Shown piece after piece: positions 24,607 through 33,977 of a stretch of 64,000 bases of DNA. Both the position numbers and the translations under genes were made by a program. Position 1 is the first letter of the stretch. Each line of letters begins with the position of its first letter. This stretch comes from RBG-16-57-11 sp964503145 (GTDB lineage: Bacteria > Chloroflexota > Anaerolineae > Anaerolineales > UBA4823): NCBI GenBank assembly GCA_964503145.1, contig CAZCYV010000005.1, positions 62,001 through 126,000 on the forward strand, in the 5' to 3' direction. Under the pieces are notes generated by a model, which saw nothing but the letters and a program-made list of their open reading frames with translations, searched no databases and was not told where the DNA came from.

Positions 24607-25362
24607 TCAGCGCTCATGCGCCAGTGTGCTCACGGCCTGAAAAATCACCCGCTCAGGGTGGTTCACAGAAACCAGATATTCGACCGGTCGATCATTAGGA
24701 TCGAGCACCACCGAGCGCAACAGGAGCACCGGGTCGCCCACTTTCAGACCCAGCAAGGTTGCCTCATCATGCGTGGCATAGCTCAACTTGAGGGTTTCAT
24801 TGTTCTTGACCAATCGGATTCCATACCGCTCGAAAAGGATGCGATATAGCGAGGCATGGGGATCGATCAGGTCATCCGCAGAAAGGCCGGGCAACAATTC
24901 GGCAGGCAGGTAGCTGGTTTCGACGCAGAACGGCTGGCCGTTCGCCGTGCGCAAGCGACGGATGACGATCACCGGCACGCCCAGACGGATGTGTAATTTC
25001 TCGGCAATCTTGAGTGGGGCTAAGATGGTCTCAAAAGAAAGCAGCTTTGAGCCAGCCTGAGCGCCTTCCTCTTGCAAGAGCTGGGTAATGCCAACGGCGA
25101 TATCCTTGCCCACCCGACGGTAAACCTGCGGGCGTCGGACATAGGTGCCGCTGGTCGAGCGGCGCTCCAGAAGCCCGCGCCGAACCAGGTTTTCCACCGC
25201 CCGGCGCACCGTCATCCGGCTCACGCCAAGCTGGTCTGCCAGTTCGCGCTCCGAGGGAATCTGGTCGCCGGGCGAATAGACCAGCCCTTCGATCATCTCT
25301 TTCAGGGTGGCCTCTACCTGTTGGTAGAGGGAGGCGCCTTGGGTGAGTACAGGTTTTTGCAT
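24607..25362 (-). CDS. GntR/HutC-family regulator of the frl operon
   Basis: A 251-residue repressor. The N-terminal winged helix-turn-helix reads MIEGLVYSPGDQIPSEREL, then LGVSRMTVRRAVENLVRRGL. The UTRA effector domain follows (VIRRLRTANGQPFCVETSYL and RILFERYGIRLV). ATG 25362 is chosen because the promoter -10 at 25399-25404 rules out the longer frame starting at 25422. No clear Shine-Dalgarno is seen. By context it corresponds to FrlR; phosphorylated fructoselysine is the likely inducer. Confidence 0.88.
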   Translation of the reverse strand: MQKPVLTQGASLYQQVEATLKEMIEGLVYSPGDQIPSERELADQLGVSRMTVRRAVENLVRRGLLERRSTSGTYVRRPQVYRRVGKDIAVGITQLLQEEGAQAGSKLLSFETILAPLKIAEKLHIRLGVPVIVIRRLRTANGQPFCVETSYLPAELLPGLSADDLIDPHASLYRILFERYGIRLVKNNETLKLSYATHDEATLLGLKVGDPVLLLRSVVLDPNDRPVEYLVSVNHPERVIFQAVSTLAHER

Positions 25363-25385
25363 CGACTTTGGTGACCGGTTGGTAT

Positions 25386-25427
25386 TTGGTATATACCAAT
25401 TATACACCGCAACGATGCTCAAGTCAA
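25386..25427 (-). promoter_or_regulatory. Promoter and GntR operator of the frl operon
   Basis: On the minus strand: -35 TTGACT (25422-25427), a 17-bp spacer and -10 TATAAT (25399-25404). A perfect 14-bp palindrome TTGGTATATACCAA (25386-25399) touches the -10 and covers the expected start point, a textbook autorepression layout. Confidence 0.88.
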
Positions 25428-25540
25428 GGGATCAAGTCGATGGAACGGTCATTCGGTAATACGGCGGGGGCCTTTTTGAGGGTGGCAGTCCTATTTTGCT
25501 CGAAACACTGCTCATGGTGGATTTTAGTTGCACAAAGTAC

Positions 25541-25569
25541 TTGTAAATCTGTCCAAAATTCGCTATAGT
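25541..25569 (+). promoter_or_regulatory. Promoter for the glycosyltransferase gene
   Basis: -35 TTGTAA (25541-25546), a 17-bp spacer and -10 TATAGT (25564-25569), 80 bp before the ATG. It may also drive the following nSTAND gene. I see nothing else in 25428-25540. Confidence 0.65.
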
Positions 25570-25649
25570 AAAGTGATCGATTCAAAGCGAAGGCTTAAGG
25601 CATCAATTGTCCGTGGCCGGTACGGCGATGCCAGAAAGCGATATCCGAA

Positions 25650-27332
25650 ATGGCAGCAGATACGGCAAACAACCCTGTCCTACACCAGCATTGGGGGTCT
25701 GGTCTGCTCAAGGCTGCGCTTTGGGAGAAGGTGTTCCTGGGCGCGCTGATCCTGCTCATTCCGTTTTTATACTTTTATAACCTGGATGTCAATCCGCGCA
25801 CCTGGCAGGATGAAGGATCTTACCTGCTGGTGGCGAAGACGCTCGTCGAAGATGGGCAATACGCGATCCGCAGCTCGGATGGCTATCAAACATTTGGGGC
25901 AGTGCAAAGCGTTGGACCCACTGTGCTGCTGCCTGTGGCGTTAAGCTTCAAGCTCTTTGGGGTCGGGTTGTTGCAAGGCCGTCTGGTTGCCGCGGTTTAT
26001 TCGTTATTGACCCTGGTGTGCTTCTATCTGGCAGCAAAGCATTTGTTTGACCGCCGCACAGCTCTGGCGGCTGTGATCATACTTCTCAGCGCGCCATCTA
26101 CGGGCTTTCTCTTGTATGGTCGGCAGGTTTTGGGTGAGATCCCGGCGTTTGGTTTCTTCCTGGCGGGCTGGCTGCTTTTTATGATGGGCGCGCAGAGCGG
26201 CAGAAAGGCTTTCTTTTTACTGTCTGGCTTGTGCTTTGGACTGGCGGTTGTGACCAAGAATCAATACTGGATCATTTTGACGCCCACGCTGATCCTTATA
26301 GCTTTTTTGGACCTGATCTATTATCGAACGAAACTGATCAAGCCGTTGTTGGGGGTGCTGGTAATGATTGGCGGGTGCTATGCCGCCTGGTGGGGATGGC
26401 AGTATTTCTATTACGGCGCAGAGACTTTTCGTGAGAATTGGGCGAAATTGAGCCAGTTGGGCGCAGTCACGACTTATATGTCCCTCGACAAACTCATACC
26501 GACGGCGCGCCATCTTGTGGGGAGCGGTTCCGGGCACACGTATATCTATTGGGGTTTCCCGGCAATCGTTTTCATGGGAGGGCTGTCGATCCGGAGGGGG
26601 AAAGAGGGCTTTGCGGTCGGCCTGATTTTCCTGTTCACCGTTCTCTGGTTGCTCTATATGATATTCTGGTCCACTCCTTGGAACCTGTATTATCTGGCGC
26701 CCATGGCGCTCAGCGCAATATTCATCGCACGCATCGGTGTGATTCTAGCGAACAACCTTGCCGCAACAGGTAAGGACTTATACCGAGAACTGAGACAATG
26801 GATCAAAGCGCCTGTGGGCGTCTCGATGCAGTTCACGCTGTCGATGGGGTCGTTGATTGCGCTGCTTTCTTTTGGCCTTTGGACGGGCTATCAATTGCAG
26901 ACCCGGGTTCGCGATCAAGTTCTGGATCGGATCGGTATCTTTGAACCCGAGCTTCTTTCAGCGCTTCACTATCAGGAGCCGCATCAACTGGCGAAGTATC
27001 TGAATGAGAACATCGATAAAAATAAGTTGATCGAAACCTGGGAGCGCGAGGTGGGTGTCCTGGCGGATCATCGATTTCACTATCCAGACCAATCCTTTCT
27101 GGCAGATTCGTATTTTGCAGTTTTCCGCCAGGGCCAGGAGTATCACCAGCTGGGAAAAGAGTACTTTGCTCAGGTACGGCCTGATTACATCGTCGTCGGT
27201 TGGTATGGCAGGGTCTATCAACTTTATGACTTTCAGTATATTGCCGAACACGCTGAAAGCCTGGTGACCATCGGGGAAGGCGATTGGCGCTACGAGGTTT
27301 ATGCGCTGAAGCCGGAGGAGAAAGATCAATAA
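25650..27332 (+). CDS. GT39/ArnT-like membrane glycosyltransferase
   Basis: A 560-residue polytopic protein of the dolichyl-phosphate-mannose mannosyltransferase fold. The first loop carries the catalytic-type acidic pair after TM1 (NPRTWQDEGSYLL). About ten or eleven hydrophobic segments follow, then a soluble C-terminal domain from about residue 410. It transfers a sugar from a polyprenyl-phosphate donor to an extracytoplasmic lipid or protein; donor and acceptor are unknown. Its stop overlaps the ATG of the nSTAND gene (TAATG), so the two are coupled. Confidence 0.85.
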   Translation: MAADTANNPVLHQHWGSGLLKAALWEKVFLGALILLIPFLYFYNLDVNPRTWQDEGSYLLVAKTLVEDGQYAIRSSDGYQTFGAVQSVGPTVLLPVALSFKLFGVGLLQGRLVAAVYSLLTLVCFYLAAKHLFDRRTALAAVIILLSAPSTGFLLYGRQVLGEIPAFGFFLAGWLLFMMGAQSGRKAFFLLSGLCFGLAVVTKNQYWIILTPTLILIAFLDLIYYRTKLIKPLLGVLVMIGGCYAAWWGWQYFYYGAETFRENWAKLSQLGAVTTYMSLDKLIPTARHLVGSGSGHTYIYWGFPAIVFMGGLSIRRGKEGFAVGLIFLFTVLWLLYMIFWSTPWNLYYLAPMALSAIFIARIGVILANNLAATGKDLYRELRQWIKAPVGVSMQFTLSMGSLIALLSFGLWTGYQLQTRVRDQVLDRIGIFEPELLSALHYQEPHQLAKYLNENIDKNKLIETWEREVGVLADHRFHYPDQSFLADSYFAVFRQGQEYHQLGKEYFAQVRPDYIVVGWYGRVYQLYDFQYIAEHAESLVTIGEGDWRYEVYALKPEEKDQ

Positions 27333-30097
27333 TGCCATCTTCAGCAGCACAGCCGGGTGTCCTGCAGGTGAGCACCGGCGGCGGGCGCTACATCGGCGGT
27401 CCAATTAACACACTGGGAGGCGCCGTCATTCTGGGAGACCAGATCGCCGGCGATTACGTCGCAGGCGATAAGGTGCTGGGGGATAAGATCTACGTCGATC
27501 AGCGCGTGCAGTTCTCCGTAGAAGTGTATGCGGTGCCGTCAGCAACCCCGGCTGAGCGGCGCTTGCAAGTCCTGCAGGCAGGGCTTGCGGCTTTTCTTCC
27601 CGACCGACCGTTCACGGTGTTAGAAGAGCCGCTCTTTGCCGGGCGAGAGGCTGAGAAGCGCAATGTGCTCAGCCAGTTGGATGATCCTCACAAGCGTGCG
27701 GTGCTGGTTCGCGGCGCAGCCGATGTTGGCAAGACCTCATTGTTGACCGCCGGGGTGATCCCGGAATTGGAACGGCGGGGAAAATTGATCATCTACCAGA
27801 ACGATTACAGCTATCCGCTGCGCGGGTTGCGCGGCGCTCTGGTCGGCAGCGGGGCGCGCTATGGGTTGGCGCTTTCGCCCGAATCGCCCGCAACTCAACT
27901 GGCGAGCCAGGTGATCCAGACCAGCGGGCTGGAGCTGGTGCTGATCCTGGATCAATTCGAGCGCTACTATTTGCCGGATGGCGATGCGGAAGAGCGCTCT
28001 GCCTTTCGCCAGGAATTAGCCCAACTGGCGCAGTCGCTGGAGGCGCAGCGTTTGCATGTCGTTTTCTCGATCCGGGACGATTTGCTGAGTTCTCTCGACC
28101 GTGAGTGGGCCGATCTGCTGCCCGACCTGCGCAGCGCGCCGGTGGCGCTCGGCCCTCTCGATTTCGACCAGGCATTTCAGGCGATCATCACCCCGATCCA
28201 GGCGCTCAATGGCCCGGGTCTGGATCAAAAATTCAAGGACCAACTGCTTTTCGATCTGGACAGCCTGGATAAACAATTCGATCAGAGCATCTCCCCTGCC
28301 GATCTGCAGATCGTGTGCTATCAACTTTACCAGACTGCCCGCAGCAGCCTGTATCGCACGATCGATCAGAGCCTGTACTATCAGGTCAGTCAGAATAAGG
28401 GTGCAGAGCAGATCATCGATCGCCATTTCGACGAACTGGCGACGCGCCTGCCGGAAGATCGCCGCGCCCTGGCCAGCGAGATCGCTTTCAACATGCTGCT
28501 GGATCCGGAATTGCGTTTCTGGTTCCGACCGCGAGACCTGGCAATCGAAAATTTCGATGAACAGCAAGTTGGAGAGACGCTCCAGGAGATGGCCCGCGCC
28601 GGCTTGCTGATCTGGCACCCCACGGCCGACCAGCCTGCCTACGCGTTCGCCAGCCACAGCATCCGCGCGGCTGCCGATCGGGCGTTGGGCCGCGCGGCGC
28701 GGCAGCGGCTTCAGGCGAGCAACGAGTTGGAGTGGGCCTGGCGGGCCTGGCTGGCGCGGGATGAATTGCCCAGCCCCGGCGCGTTGAGTTTCATCGCGCA
28801 ACATGCGGCGGAGAAACCATTGCCGGCGGAGCGCGCTTTGTTGCTCTTGCGTTCTGCGACGCTGCACGCGGCGCCGGCAGCGCCGTGGCTGGCTCAGGCG
28901 CGCGGCGAACCGACCTCGCAGTTGGTGAGGGAGATCGAAGAGCGCGTGGAGCACCTGCAGGCGGGGATGCAGGCAGATGGATTTCAAGCGGTGGAGCGAT
29001 TGACCCGCCGTCAGCAGGCGCGGCATGTGCTGGGGCTTACGGATGAGCGGCTGCCGCAATGTCCGCCCTCTGGGGATTTTGGGCCGCTGGCATGGGCCGC
29101 AGCGACGACGCCGGATCCGACCTGCCAGGAAACCGCTGCCCTGGCGTTGCTGGCGGCGTATGGCGAACAGGCGACAGCCCGTCTCGATGCGGCGGTCAGC
29201 GCAGCGGCGAAAGGCAGAGGGCAGAAAGTGGTTCTATACGGCATGCTGGCGGATGCGGATCCCAAGGCGGTCAATTTAGGCCGCCTGCCATGGTCGGATC
29301 GGCTGCGGGTGTGGGGCTGGCGGGCGCGTCGGCGGATGCGGCGCGACGGGCGCTACATCCGTTCGGTCGCCTGGGGAGGCGCGCTGGGCGCCGGGCTGGC
29401 GCTGGCCCTGTTGCGGGCGCTGCTGGCGGCGTTGATCCAGGAACAGGCGGGTTTCAACTTCTACAACTATTTTCCGATTGGCTTTTTCCTGGGCGGCGGC
29501 GTGGCGCTGGGCCTGCTCTTGACCAACGCGTTGCTGCTCCGCTCGCCGGAGCACGCCGGTATGCCCGATTCGCCACGCCCCGTGCTCCCTGGGATGGCGT
29601 TTGGCTCGCTGGGCTTCGCCATCGGGCATTTTTTGCTCAGCGCCACGCTGCGCGGCCGCCTGGTGTTCGAAGCGCCGCTGATCACGCTGATGGCCCTGAC
29701 GGCCGGCCTGGGATTGGCCCAGGCGGTGCGCGATCAGCCGGCGTTGGGACATTCAGACCCATCCCGGCGCGTGACCTGGGTCGGTTGGGTTTTCCGAGTG
29801 CTGCTCGCTGCGTTGGCTTTTGCCCTGGTGTGGGGCGTGTTCTACACCGTGCAGGTTTACGGGGTGGGGTTGACTTATGCCTGGAGCGCCGATTTTTACC
29901 GCTACAGACTGGACGATGTACTGCCGCTCTGGGGCCTGGGATGGATCATGGACATCCCGAACTGGTATGTCTGGCCGGCGGCGGCGGATGCCGTCCTGGT
30001 GGGCGTGGCGCTGGTAGTCGGGCTGGCGGCGGGGATGCGCCTGGCGTGGCGCGGGTTCCTGGAGTGGAAATCGCTCAAACAGCGTGTCCGGGATTGA
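27332..30097 (+). CDS. Membrane nSTAND-type ATPase
   Basis: A 921-residue STAND signalling ATPase. The N-terminus has a beta-strand repeat, GDQIAGDYVAGDKVLGDKIY. The nucleotide-binding domain follows with Walker A GAADVGKT (128-135) and Walker B LVLILDQFERY. A helical arm and a long middle region come next, and about six hydrophobic segments fill residues 690-905, so the protein is membrane-bound. STAND proteins oligomerise on sensing a signal. Here the membrane part could be the output, as in bacterial conflict or programmed-death systems, or simply an anchor. A FecR-like lipoprotein and two FHA proteins follow. Confidence 0.8.
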   Translation: MPSSAAQPGVLQVSTGGGRYIGGPINTLGGAVILGDQIAGDYVAGDKVLGDKIYVDQRVQFSVEVYAVPSATPAERRLQVLQAGLAAFLPDRPFTVLEEPLFAGREAEKRNVLSQLDDPHKRAVLVRGAADVGKTSLLTAGVIPELERRGKLIIYQNDYSYPLRGLRGALVGSGARYGLALSPESPATQLASQVIQTSGLELVLILDQFERYYLPDGDAEERSAFRQELAQLAQSLEAQRLHVVFSIRDDLLSSLDREWADLLPDLRSAPVALGPLDFDQAFQAIITPIQALNGPGLDQKFKDQLLFDLDSLDKQFDQSISPADLQIVCYQLYQTARSSLYRTIDQSLYYQVSQNKGAEQIIDRHFDELATRLPEDRRALASEIAFNMLLDPELRFWFRPRDLAIENFDEQQVGETLQEMARAGLLIWHPTADQPAYAFASHSIRAAADRALGRAARQRLQASNELEWAWRAWLARDELPSPGALSFIAQHAAEKPLPAERALLLLRSATLHAAPAAPWLAQARGEPTSQLVREIEERVEHLQAGMQADGFQAVERLTRRQQARHVLGLTDERLPQCPPSGDFGPLAWAAATTPDPTCQETAALALLAAYGEQATARLDAAVSAAAKGRGQKVVLYGMLADADPKAVNLGRLPWSDRLRVWGWRARRRMRRDGRYIRSVAWGGALGAGLALALLRALLAALIQEQAGFNFYNYFPIGFFLGGGVALGLLLTNALLLRSPEHAGMPDSPRPVLPGMAFGSLGFAIGHFLLSATLRGRLVFEAPLITLMALTAGLGLAQAVRDQPALGHSDPSRRVTWVGWVFRVLLAALAFALVWGVFYTVQVYGVGLTYAWSADFYRYRLDDVLPLWGLGWIMDIPNWYVWPAAADAVLVGVALVVGLAAGMRLAWRGFLEWKSLKQRVRD

Positions 30098-30205
30098 GGT
30101 CTGAGGTCACGTGGAACAGGACGCTATCTCATAACGTCTATCCGAACAAAGAAGATGATCGTATTGGTGAAGAATGGATCGTTGCGCTGAAGCGAGGAGG
30201 ACAGT

Positions 30206-31537
30206 GTGGCAACTCAAAATGACAGGTATACGCGGTTTTTATCGTTGATCGCGGTTCTAATCGGGGCCATTTTGGCATGCAATTATAGCGGCCTGACGCC
30301 GACGCCTTCTCCTACGTCGCCGCAAGCCACCCCCTCCTCCACTCGGGGACCGGGAACGCCGACCACGACGGAGACGACTCCTACGCCGGGCGAAACGCCG
30401 CCGGTTGTTGCGACAACCGCCGCGCCGACCACTTCGCCCTGCGTTGACCAGGCGACGAGCCGCACGCAGGGCTGCGATGAGTTTACCAGGCAATTGGATG
30501 CTGTACGGCGCTATGATCGCCTGGGCGTGCCGCAGGCGGCCTGCCGGGGGTGGTGTCAGCTCAAAGAGGGCGATATCCTGGAAACCGACAACACCGGTCA
30601 GGCGGAGTTGAACTTTTCCGATTGCTGGCCGGGTCGCCTGTATCTGTTCCAAACCTCGGTGGCGCAGGCGATGGTCAGCGTTTGTACGAAGGCGGATTTC
30701 TGCCCGGGCGGCAATTGTGGCAATCCGCCTGCGGTTTGCGTGCCCAATGGCGCCGTTTACGCAGATCAATGCGCCAGCGAGTTCAATCCGGTGAGCGGCA
30801 GCATCCGGATCGAAAAGACATCCGCTTCTTATTTGATCACCTATCAAAAAGAGGCTGGCGATGTCTCGATGGTGGTGGTCATGGATGGCGCGGTGCGGCT
30901 GCGGCCGGTGGCGCGATATGACCCCGTCCGCCTGGGCGAGCTGGTGGAAGTGCGGAGCGGTCAGTTCATTTTCACCATGCCCGATGAATCGCTGCGCGGC
31001 GTGGGCGGCCTGGAGCCGCGGGTCGTGCATTCGGTCGAACTGCTTCCGCAGGTGGTTCAGGAGCTAGGCCTGCAAGATTGGGTGATCCAGGCAGCGGAGA
31101 AGGCGCAAGACGGCGGCTATTTGCCGGAGAACTGGCCGACGGAGTTGCTGCGGCGCGGGCTGGTCGTCCGGGCGGGCGGCGGCCGCCTGGCAGACCTGGA
31201 AACGCAGATCTGGCTCTATCGGGCGATCAATTGGGACGATCTGCCCGTCTCAGATCAGGGGATACGCATTGCCCTTCGAGAAGAGACCATCGACGCAGGC
31301 GAGATACGCTTTCTGCCCGAAAGAGCGGCGACAGTGCTGAAAACACAGCAACTGTTGGTGCAGATCGTCTTTCCGGCGAACGATGGTGAATTGGAGAAAA
31401 CCGCCGCGGCCATTGCTGCTTATCTGCAACGGGCCGGCGTCGAAACCGAGCTGACGCCGGTCGAGCCGGGGCAATTGGCGGCGCTGGTGAAGGCGCTTGA
31501 AGAAAAGGGACAGCCTTATCTACTACTTACAAGGTAA
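30206..31537 (+). CDS. FecR-like lipoprotein with Pro/Thr linker
   Basis: A 443-residue exported protein. A short N-terminus and hydrophobic segment end in the lipobox-like ILAC, then a Thr/Pro/Ser linker runs to about residue 75. The middle part has the FecR pattern (LKEGDILETDNTGQAELNF, then VRLGELVEVRSGQFIF) with several cysteines between. The C-terminal 200 residues, ending YLQRAGVETELTPVEPGQLA, have no family I recognise. GTG 30206 follows a clear GAGGAGG. It lies between the nSTAND and FHA genes, suggesting a surface sensor or partner of that ATPase (inference). Confidence 0.72.
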   Translation: MATQNDRYTRFLSLIAVLIGAILACNYSGLTPTPSPTSPQATPSSTRGPGTPTTTETTPTPGETPPVVATTAAPTTSPCVDQATSRTQGCDEFTRQLDAVRRYDRLGVPQAACRGWCQLKEGDILETDNTGQAELNFSDCWPGRLYLFQTSVAQAMVSVCTKADFCPGGNCGNPPAVCVPNGAVYADQCASEFNPVSGSIRIEKTSASYLITYQKEAGDVSMVVVMDGAVRLRPVARYDPVRLGELVEVRSGQFIFTMPDESLRGVGGLEPRVVHSVELLPQVVQELGLQDWVIQAAEKAQDGGYLPENWPTELLRRGLVVRAGGGRLADLETQIWLYRAINWDDLPVSDQGIRIALREETIDAGEIRFLPERAATVLKTQQLLVQIVFPANDGELEKTAAAIAAYLQRAGVETELTPVEPGQLAALVKALEEKGQPYLLLTR

Positions 31538-31737
31538 ATTTCGATGCGTAATGCTGGCCAAGCAAACCGATTTTGATCCAGCGGCTGCCCACCGCTGACC
31601 CTCGATCGGCAAAGCTTGGAGTCTTTGAAGATACTTTTCATCAAAGGGTGGAGCTCCATGTGATTTGTTGGGGCAGGAGACCCGGCGTATTGTAGCACAA
31701 CAACGACCTGAGGCGGGCCTTGACCAGCTACATCAGT

Positions 31738-31743
31738 TATAAT
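31738..31743 (+). promoter_or_regulatory. -10 element just before FHA gene
   Basis: TATAAT ends 10 bp before the TTG start. TTGACC upstream is only 12 bp away, too close for a normal -35. If real, the transcript would have almost no leader. The other 200 bp since the previous stop hold nothing I can name. Confidence 0.35.
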
Positions 31744-31753
31744 AAAGCCCGCA

Positions 31754-32518
31754 TTGGCCGACCTGAAGACCGCCCTTTCACGTCTGGAATCTCGTCTGTC
31801 CTCCATTGTCGAGGGCAGTGCGGCGCGGCTTTTCCCTGGCGGGCGCGTTCCGCAAGGGCTGACCTACAGTCTGGTCGAGGCCATGCGATCGAACGTTCGC
31901 CCTGGCATCGATGGCATCGCCGAGGCGCCCAACCTGTATGTCTTGGAGGTTCATCCGGATCAGGTGGAGGCGCTGTTAGCCAATCCAGCGTTCTTGGACG
32001 AACTGGCCAGCCTGTTGCGACAGGCCAGCCTGGAAGGAGGTCTTCGCCTGACTGGGCCGCTTTCGCTGCGCGTCGAGCCAGGTCTGGACTTAGCCTTGGG
32101 TGAAGTGCGGGTGCGCGCGCAGAACAGCCTGCAAGATTTATCCCCCACCTCTGGCCTGCCGCTTCCCCCTGATCTCTCGGCGCCGCAGATGCCGCAGGGC
32201 GCATTTCTGATCGTCGATGGGGTGCGTATCTTTCCATTGGAGACTGCTGTGGTCAACATTGGCCGCAGAGAGGACAATCAACTGGTGATCGACGACCCGC
32301 GCGTCTCGCGCCTGCACGCTCAGTTACGCGTGGTGCGCGGCCAATTTGTCATCTTTGATCTAGACTCGACCGGCGGAACGTTCGTGAACGGGCAGCGCGT
32401 CCGCCAGCAGGCGCTGCGCGCCGGGGATGTGATCTCGCTGGCGGGAGTGCCGCTGGTCTTTGGGCAAGAGACGCCCGAAGCAGGGGACACGCAAGAGGTT
32501 CCAATCGAGCAGCCATGA
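31754..32518 (+). CDS. FhaA-like protein (DUF3662 plus FHA domain)
   Basis: A 254-residue cytoplasmic protein. Residues 1-120 match the DUF3662 domain found before FHA in FhaA (LSRLESRLSSIVEGSAARLF). A linker is followed by an FHA domain with VNIGRREDNQLVIDDPRVSR, LHAQL and STGGTFVNGQRV, the phosphothreonine-binding signature. In Actinobacteria FhaA works with Ser/Thr kinases and cell-wall enzymes. Start TTG 31754 is chosen as the only codon upstream of the conserved helix. The next gene overlaps it by 4 bp. Confidence 0.87.
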   Translation: MADLKTALSRLESRLSSIVEGSAARLFPGGRVPQGLTYSLVEAMRSNVRPGIDGIAEAPNLYVLEVHPDQVEALLANPAFLDELASLLRQASLEGGLRLTGPLSLRVEPGLDLALGEVRVRAQNSLQDLSPTSGLPLPPDLSAPQMPQGAFLIVDGVRIFPLETAVVNIGRREDNQLVIDDPRVSRLHAQLRVVRGQFVIFDLDSTGGTFVNGQRVRQQALRAGDVISLAGVPLVFGQETPEAGDTQEVPIEQP

Positions 32519-32958
32519 GCGGGCCGATCCTGCTTGTTTTGCGCATAGCCATTGTAATTTCCCTGTATGCCTTTTTGGGCTGGGGGTTGTGGCTGCTGTG
32601 GCAAGATTTGCGCCGTCAGAGTCGCTCGCTCAGCGAGCCGGTCAGCCCTGCCTTGCTGCTGGCCTTGCAGGACGACGATCAGTCGATGATGTATCGTTTT
32701 ACGTCGCCAGAGGTGACGATTGGGCGGGACCCTACGTGTGAATGTCGCCTGGAGGCGCCGACGATTTCGGCGCGCCATGCGCGTCTGTCCTTTCACCATT
32801 CCCAATGGTGGATCGAAGACTTGCACTCGCGCAATGGTACATTTTTGAACGATGAGCCGGTGCGAGGCCAGGTGGTGGTCACCACCGGCGACAGCCTACG
32901 CTGCGGCTCGCTGGTCTTTACGATCACCATTTTGACCGACGAAGCGCCGCAGCGGTGA
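32515..32958 (+). CDS. Membrane-anchored FHA protein
   Basis: A 147-residue protein with one N-terminal membrane segment (about residues 5-28) and a cytoplasmic FHA domain: VTIGRDPTCECRLEAPTISA, RHARL and LHSRNGTFLNDEPV. It is coupled to the preceding FHA gene by an ATGA overlap and resembles FhaB. No Ser/Thr kinase is present here, so the phosphorylated partner is unknown. A RodA-type gene about 1 kb downstream fits the known FhaB link to cell-wall synthesis. Confidence 0.87.
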   Translation: MSGPILLVLRIAIVISLYAFLGWGLWLLWQDLRRQSRSLSEPVSPALLLALQDDDQSMMYRFTSPEVTIGRDPTCECRLEAPTISARHARLSFHHSQWWIEDLHSRNGTFLNDEPVRGQVVVTTGDSLRCGSLVFTITILTDEAPQR

Positions 32959-33057
32959 CTGCAGCGCTGCTACGGGTCATTGTTCGACTGAGTTGATGCA
33001 ATCATATATTTTTTTGCCCATCTGTTGGTTATTCTCTTCATCAGAAAGGATGAGCCC

Positions 33058-33924
33058 ATGCAGCAGAAACTGGCCCTGGCGGTGATTGGCGGCTCTGGCC
33101 TGTACGAATTTGAAGGCCTGGAGCAAGCAGAACAGTTTGATCTGGATACACCCTTCGGAAAGCCAAGCGCGCCCATTGTGGTCGGCGTGCTAGAAGGGCG
33201 GAGGATTGCTTTCCTGGCGCGTCATGGGTTGGGGCATCATATTCAGCCCAGCCAGGTCAACTATCGTGCGAACATCTACGCCTTAAAGGCGTTGGGCGCC
33301 GAGCGCATTGTGAGCATCAGCGCCTGCGGCTCGCTGCGCGAAGATTACGCTCCGGGAGAGATTGTCATACCCGATCAGGTTTTCGACTTTACTCACAAAC
33401 GCGCCCGGTCATTTTTCGGTGATGGCCTGGTGGCGCATATCAGCGTGGCTGATCCCTTCTGCCCGGCGCTCTCGGAACAATTGCTCCAGGCTACGATACA
33501 GGCTGGCGCAGTGGTTCACAAAGGCGGCGCATTTATTACCATCGAAGGACCGCGGTTTTCTACCCGGGCCGAATCCAACGTCTATCGCTCTTGGGGGATG
33601 TCGCTGATTGGCATGACCACCTCCCCGGAAGTGTTCCTGGCGCGGGAAGCAGAGATTTGCTACGCCATCATGGCGCACGTCACAGATTACGATGTCTGGC
33701 ACATCAGCGAGCAGCCTGTGACCGTGGAAATGGTCATCGAGACCCTGAACCGCAACACCCGGCTTGCCCAACAGGCGGTGCGCCTGCTGGCGCGCAGCCT
33801 GCCGGAGGAACGCCCCTGTGAGTGCGGTTCGGCGCTGGCGACAGCAATCATTACCCAGAAGCAGGTGATCCCCGCCGAGACCCGCCAGCGGCTGGCGCTA
33901 TTGGTGGACAAATATCTTTCTTGA
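33058..33924 (+). CDS. mtnP: S-methyl-5'-thioadenosine phosphorylase
   Basis: Cleaves methylthioadenosine to adenine and 5-methylthioribose 1-phosphate in methionine salvage. The family N-terminus LAVIGGSGLYEF, the phosphate site LARHGLGHHIQPSQVNYRAN, and the later TIEGPRFSTRAES and GMTTSPEVFLAREAEICYA are intact over 288 residues. ATG 33058 has AAAGGATG upstream and fits the family start; an earlier in-frame start lies in unconserved sequence. No other salvage genes are adjacent. Confidence 0.93.
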   Translation: MQQKLALAVIGGSGLYEFEGLEQAEQFDLDTPFGKPSAPIVVGVLEGRRIAFLARHGLGHHIQPSQVNYRANIYALKALGAERIVSISACGSLREDYAPGEIVIPDQVFDFTHKRARSFFGDGLVAHISVADPFCPALSEQLLQATIQAGAVVHKGGAFITIEGPRFSTRAESNVYRSWGMSLIGMTTSPEVFLAREAEICYAIMAHVTDYDVWHISEQPVTVEMVIETLNRNTRLAQQAVRLLARSLPEERPCECGSALATAIITQKQVIPAETRQRLALLVDKYLS

Positions 33925-33977
33925 GTTCTTCTTTGAGCGCTCAAGGTTGCCGAAAGCTCTAGTGAAGCTGATTTGCT

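Noticed and set aside
29059..30222. A 387-codon plus-strand frame overlapping the end of the nSTAND gene
   Set aside because: Its Gly/Ala/Arg-rich translation comes from the membrane part of the nSTAND gene in another frame.
33933..33944. Perfect 12-bp palindrome TTGAGCGCTCAA between mtnP and the RodA-like gene
   Set aside because: It has no loop or T-run and no second site, so neither a terminator nor an operator can be supported.
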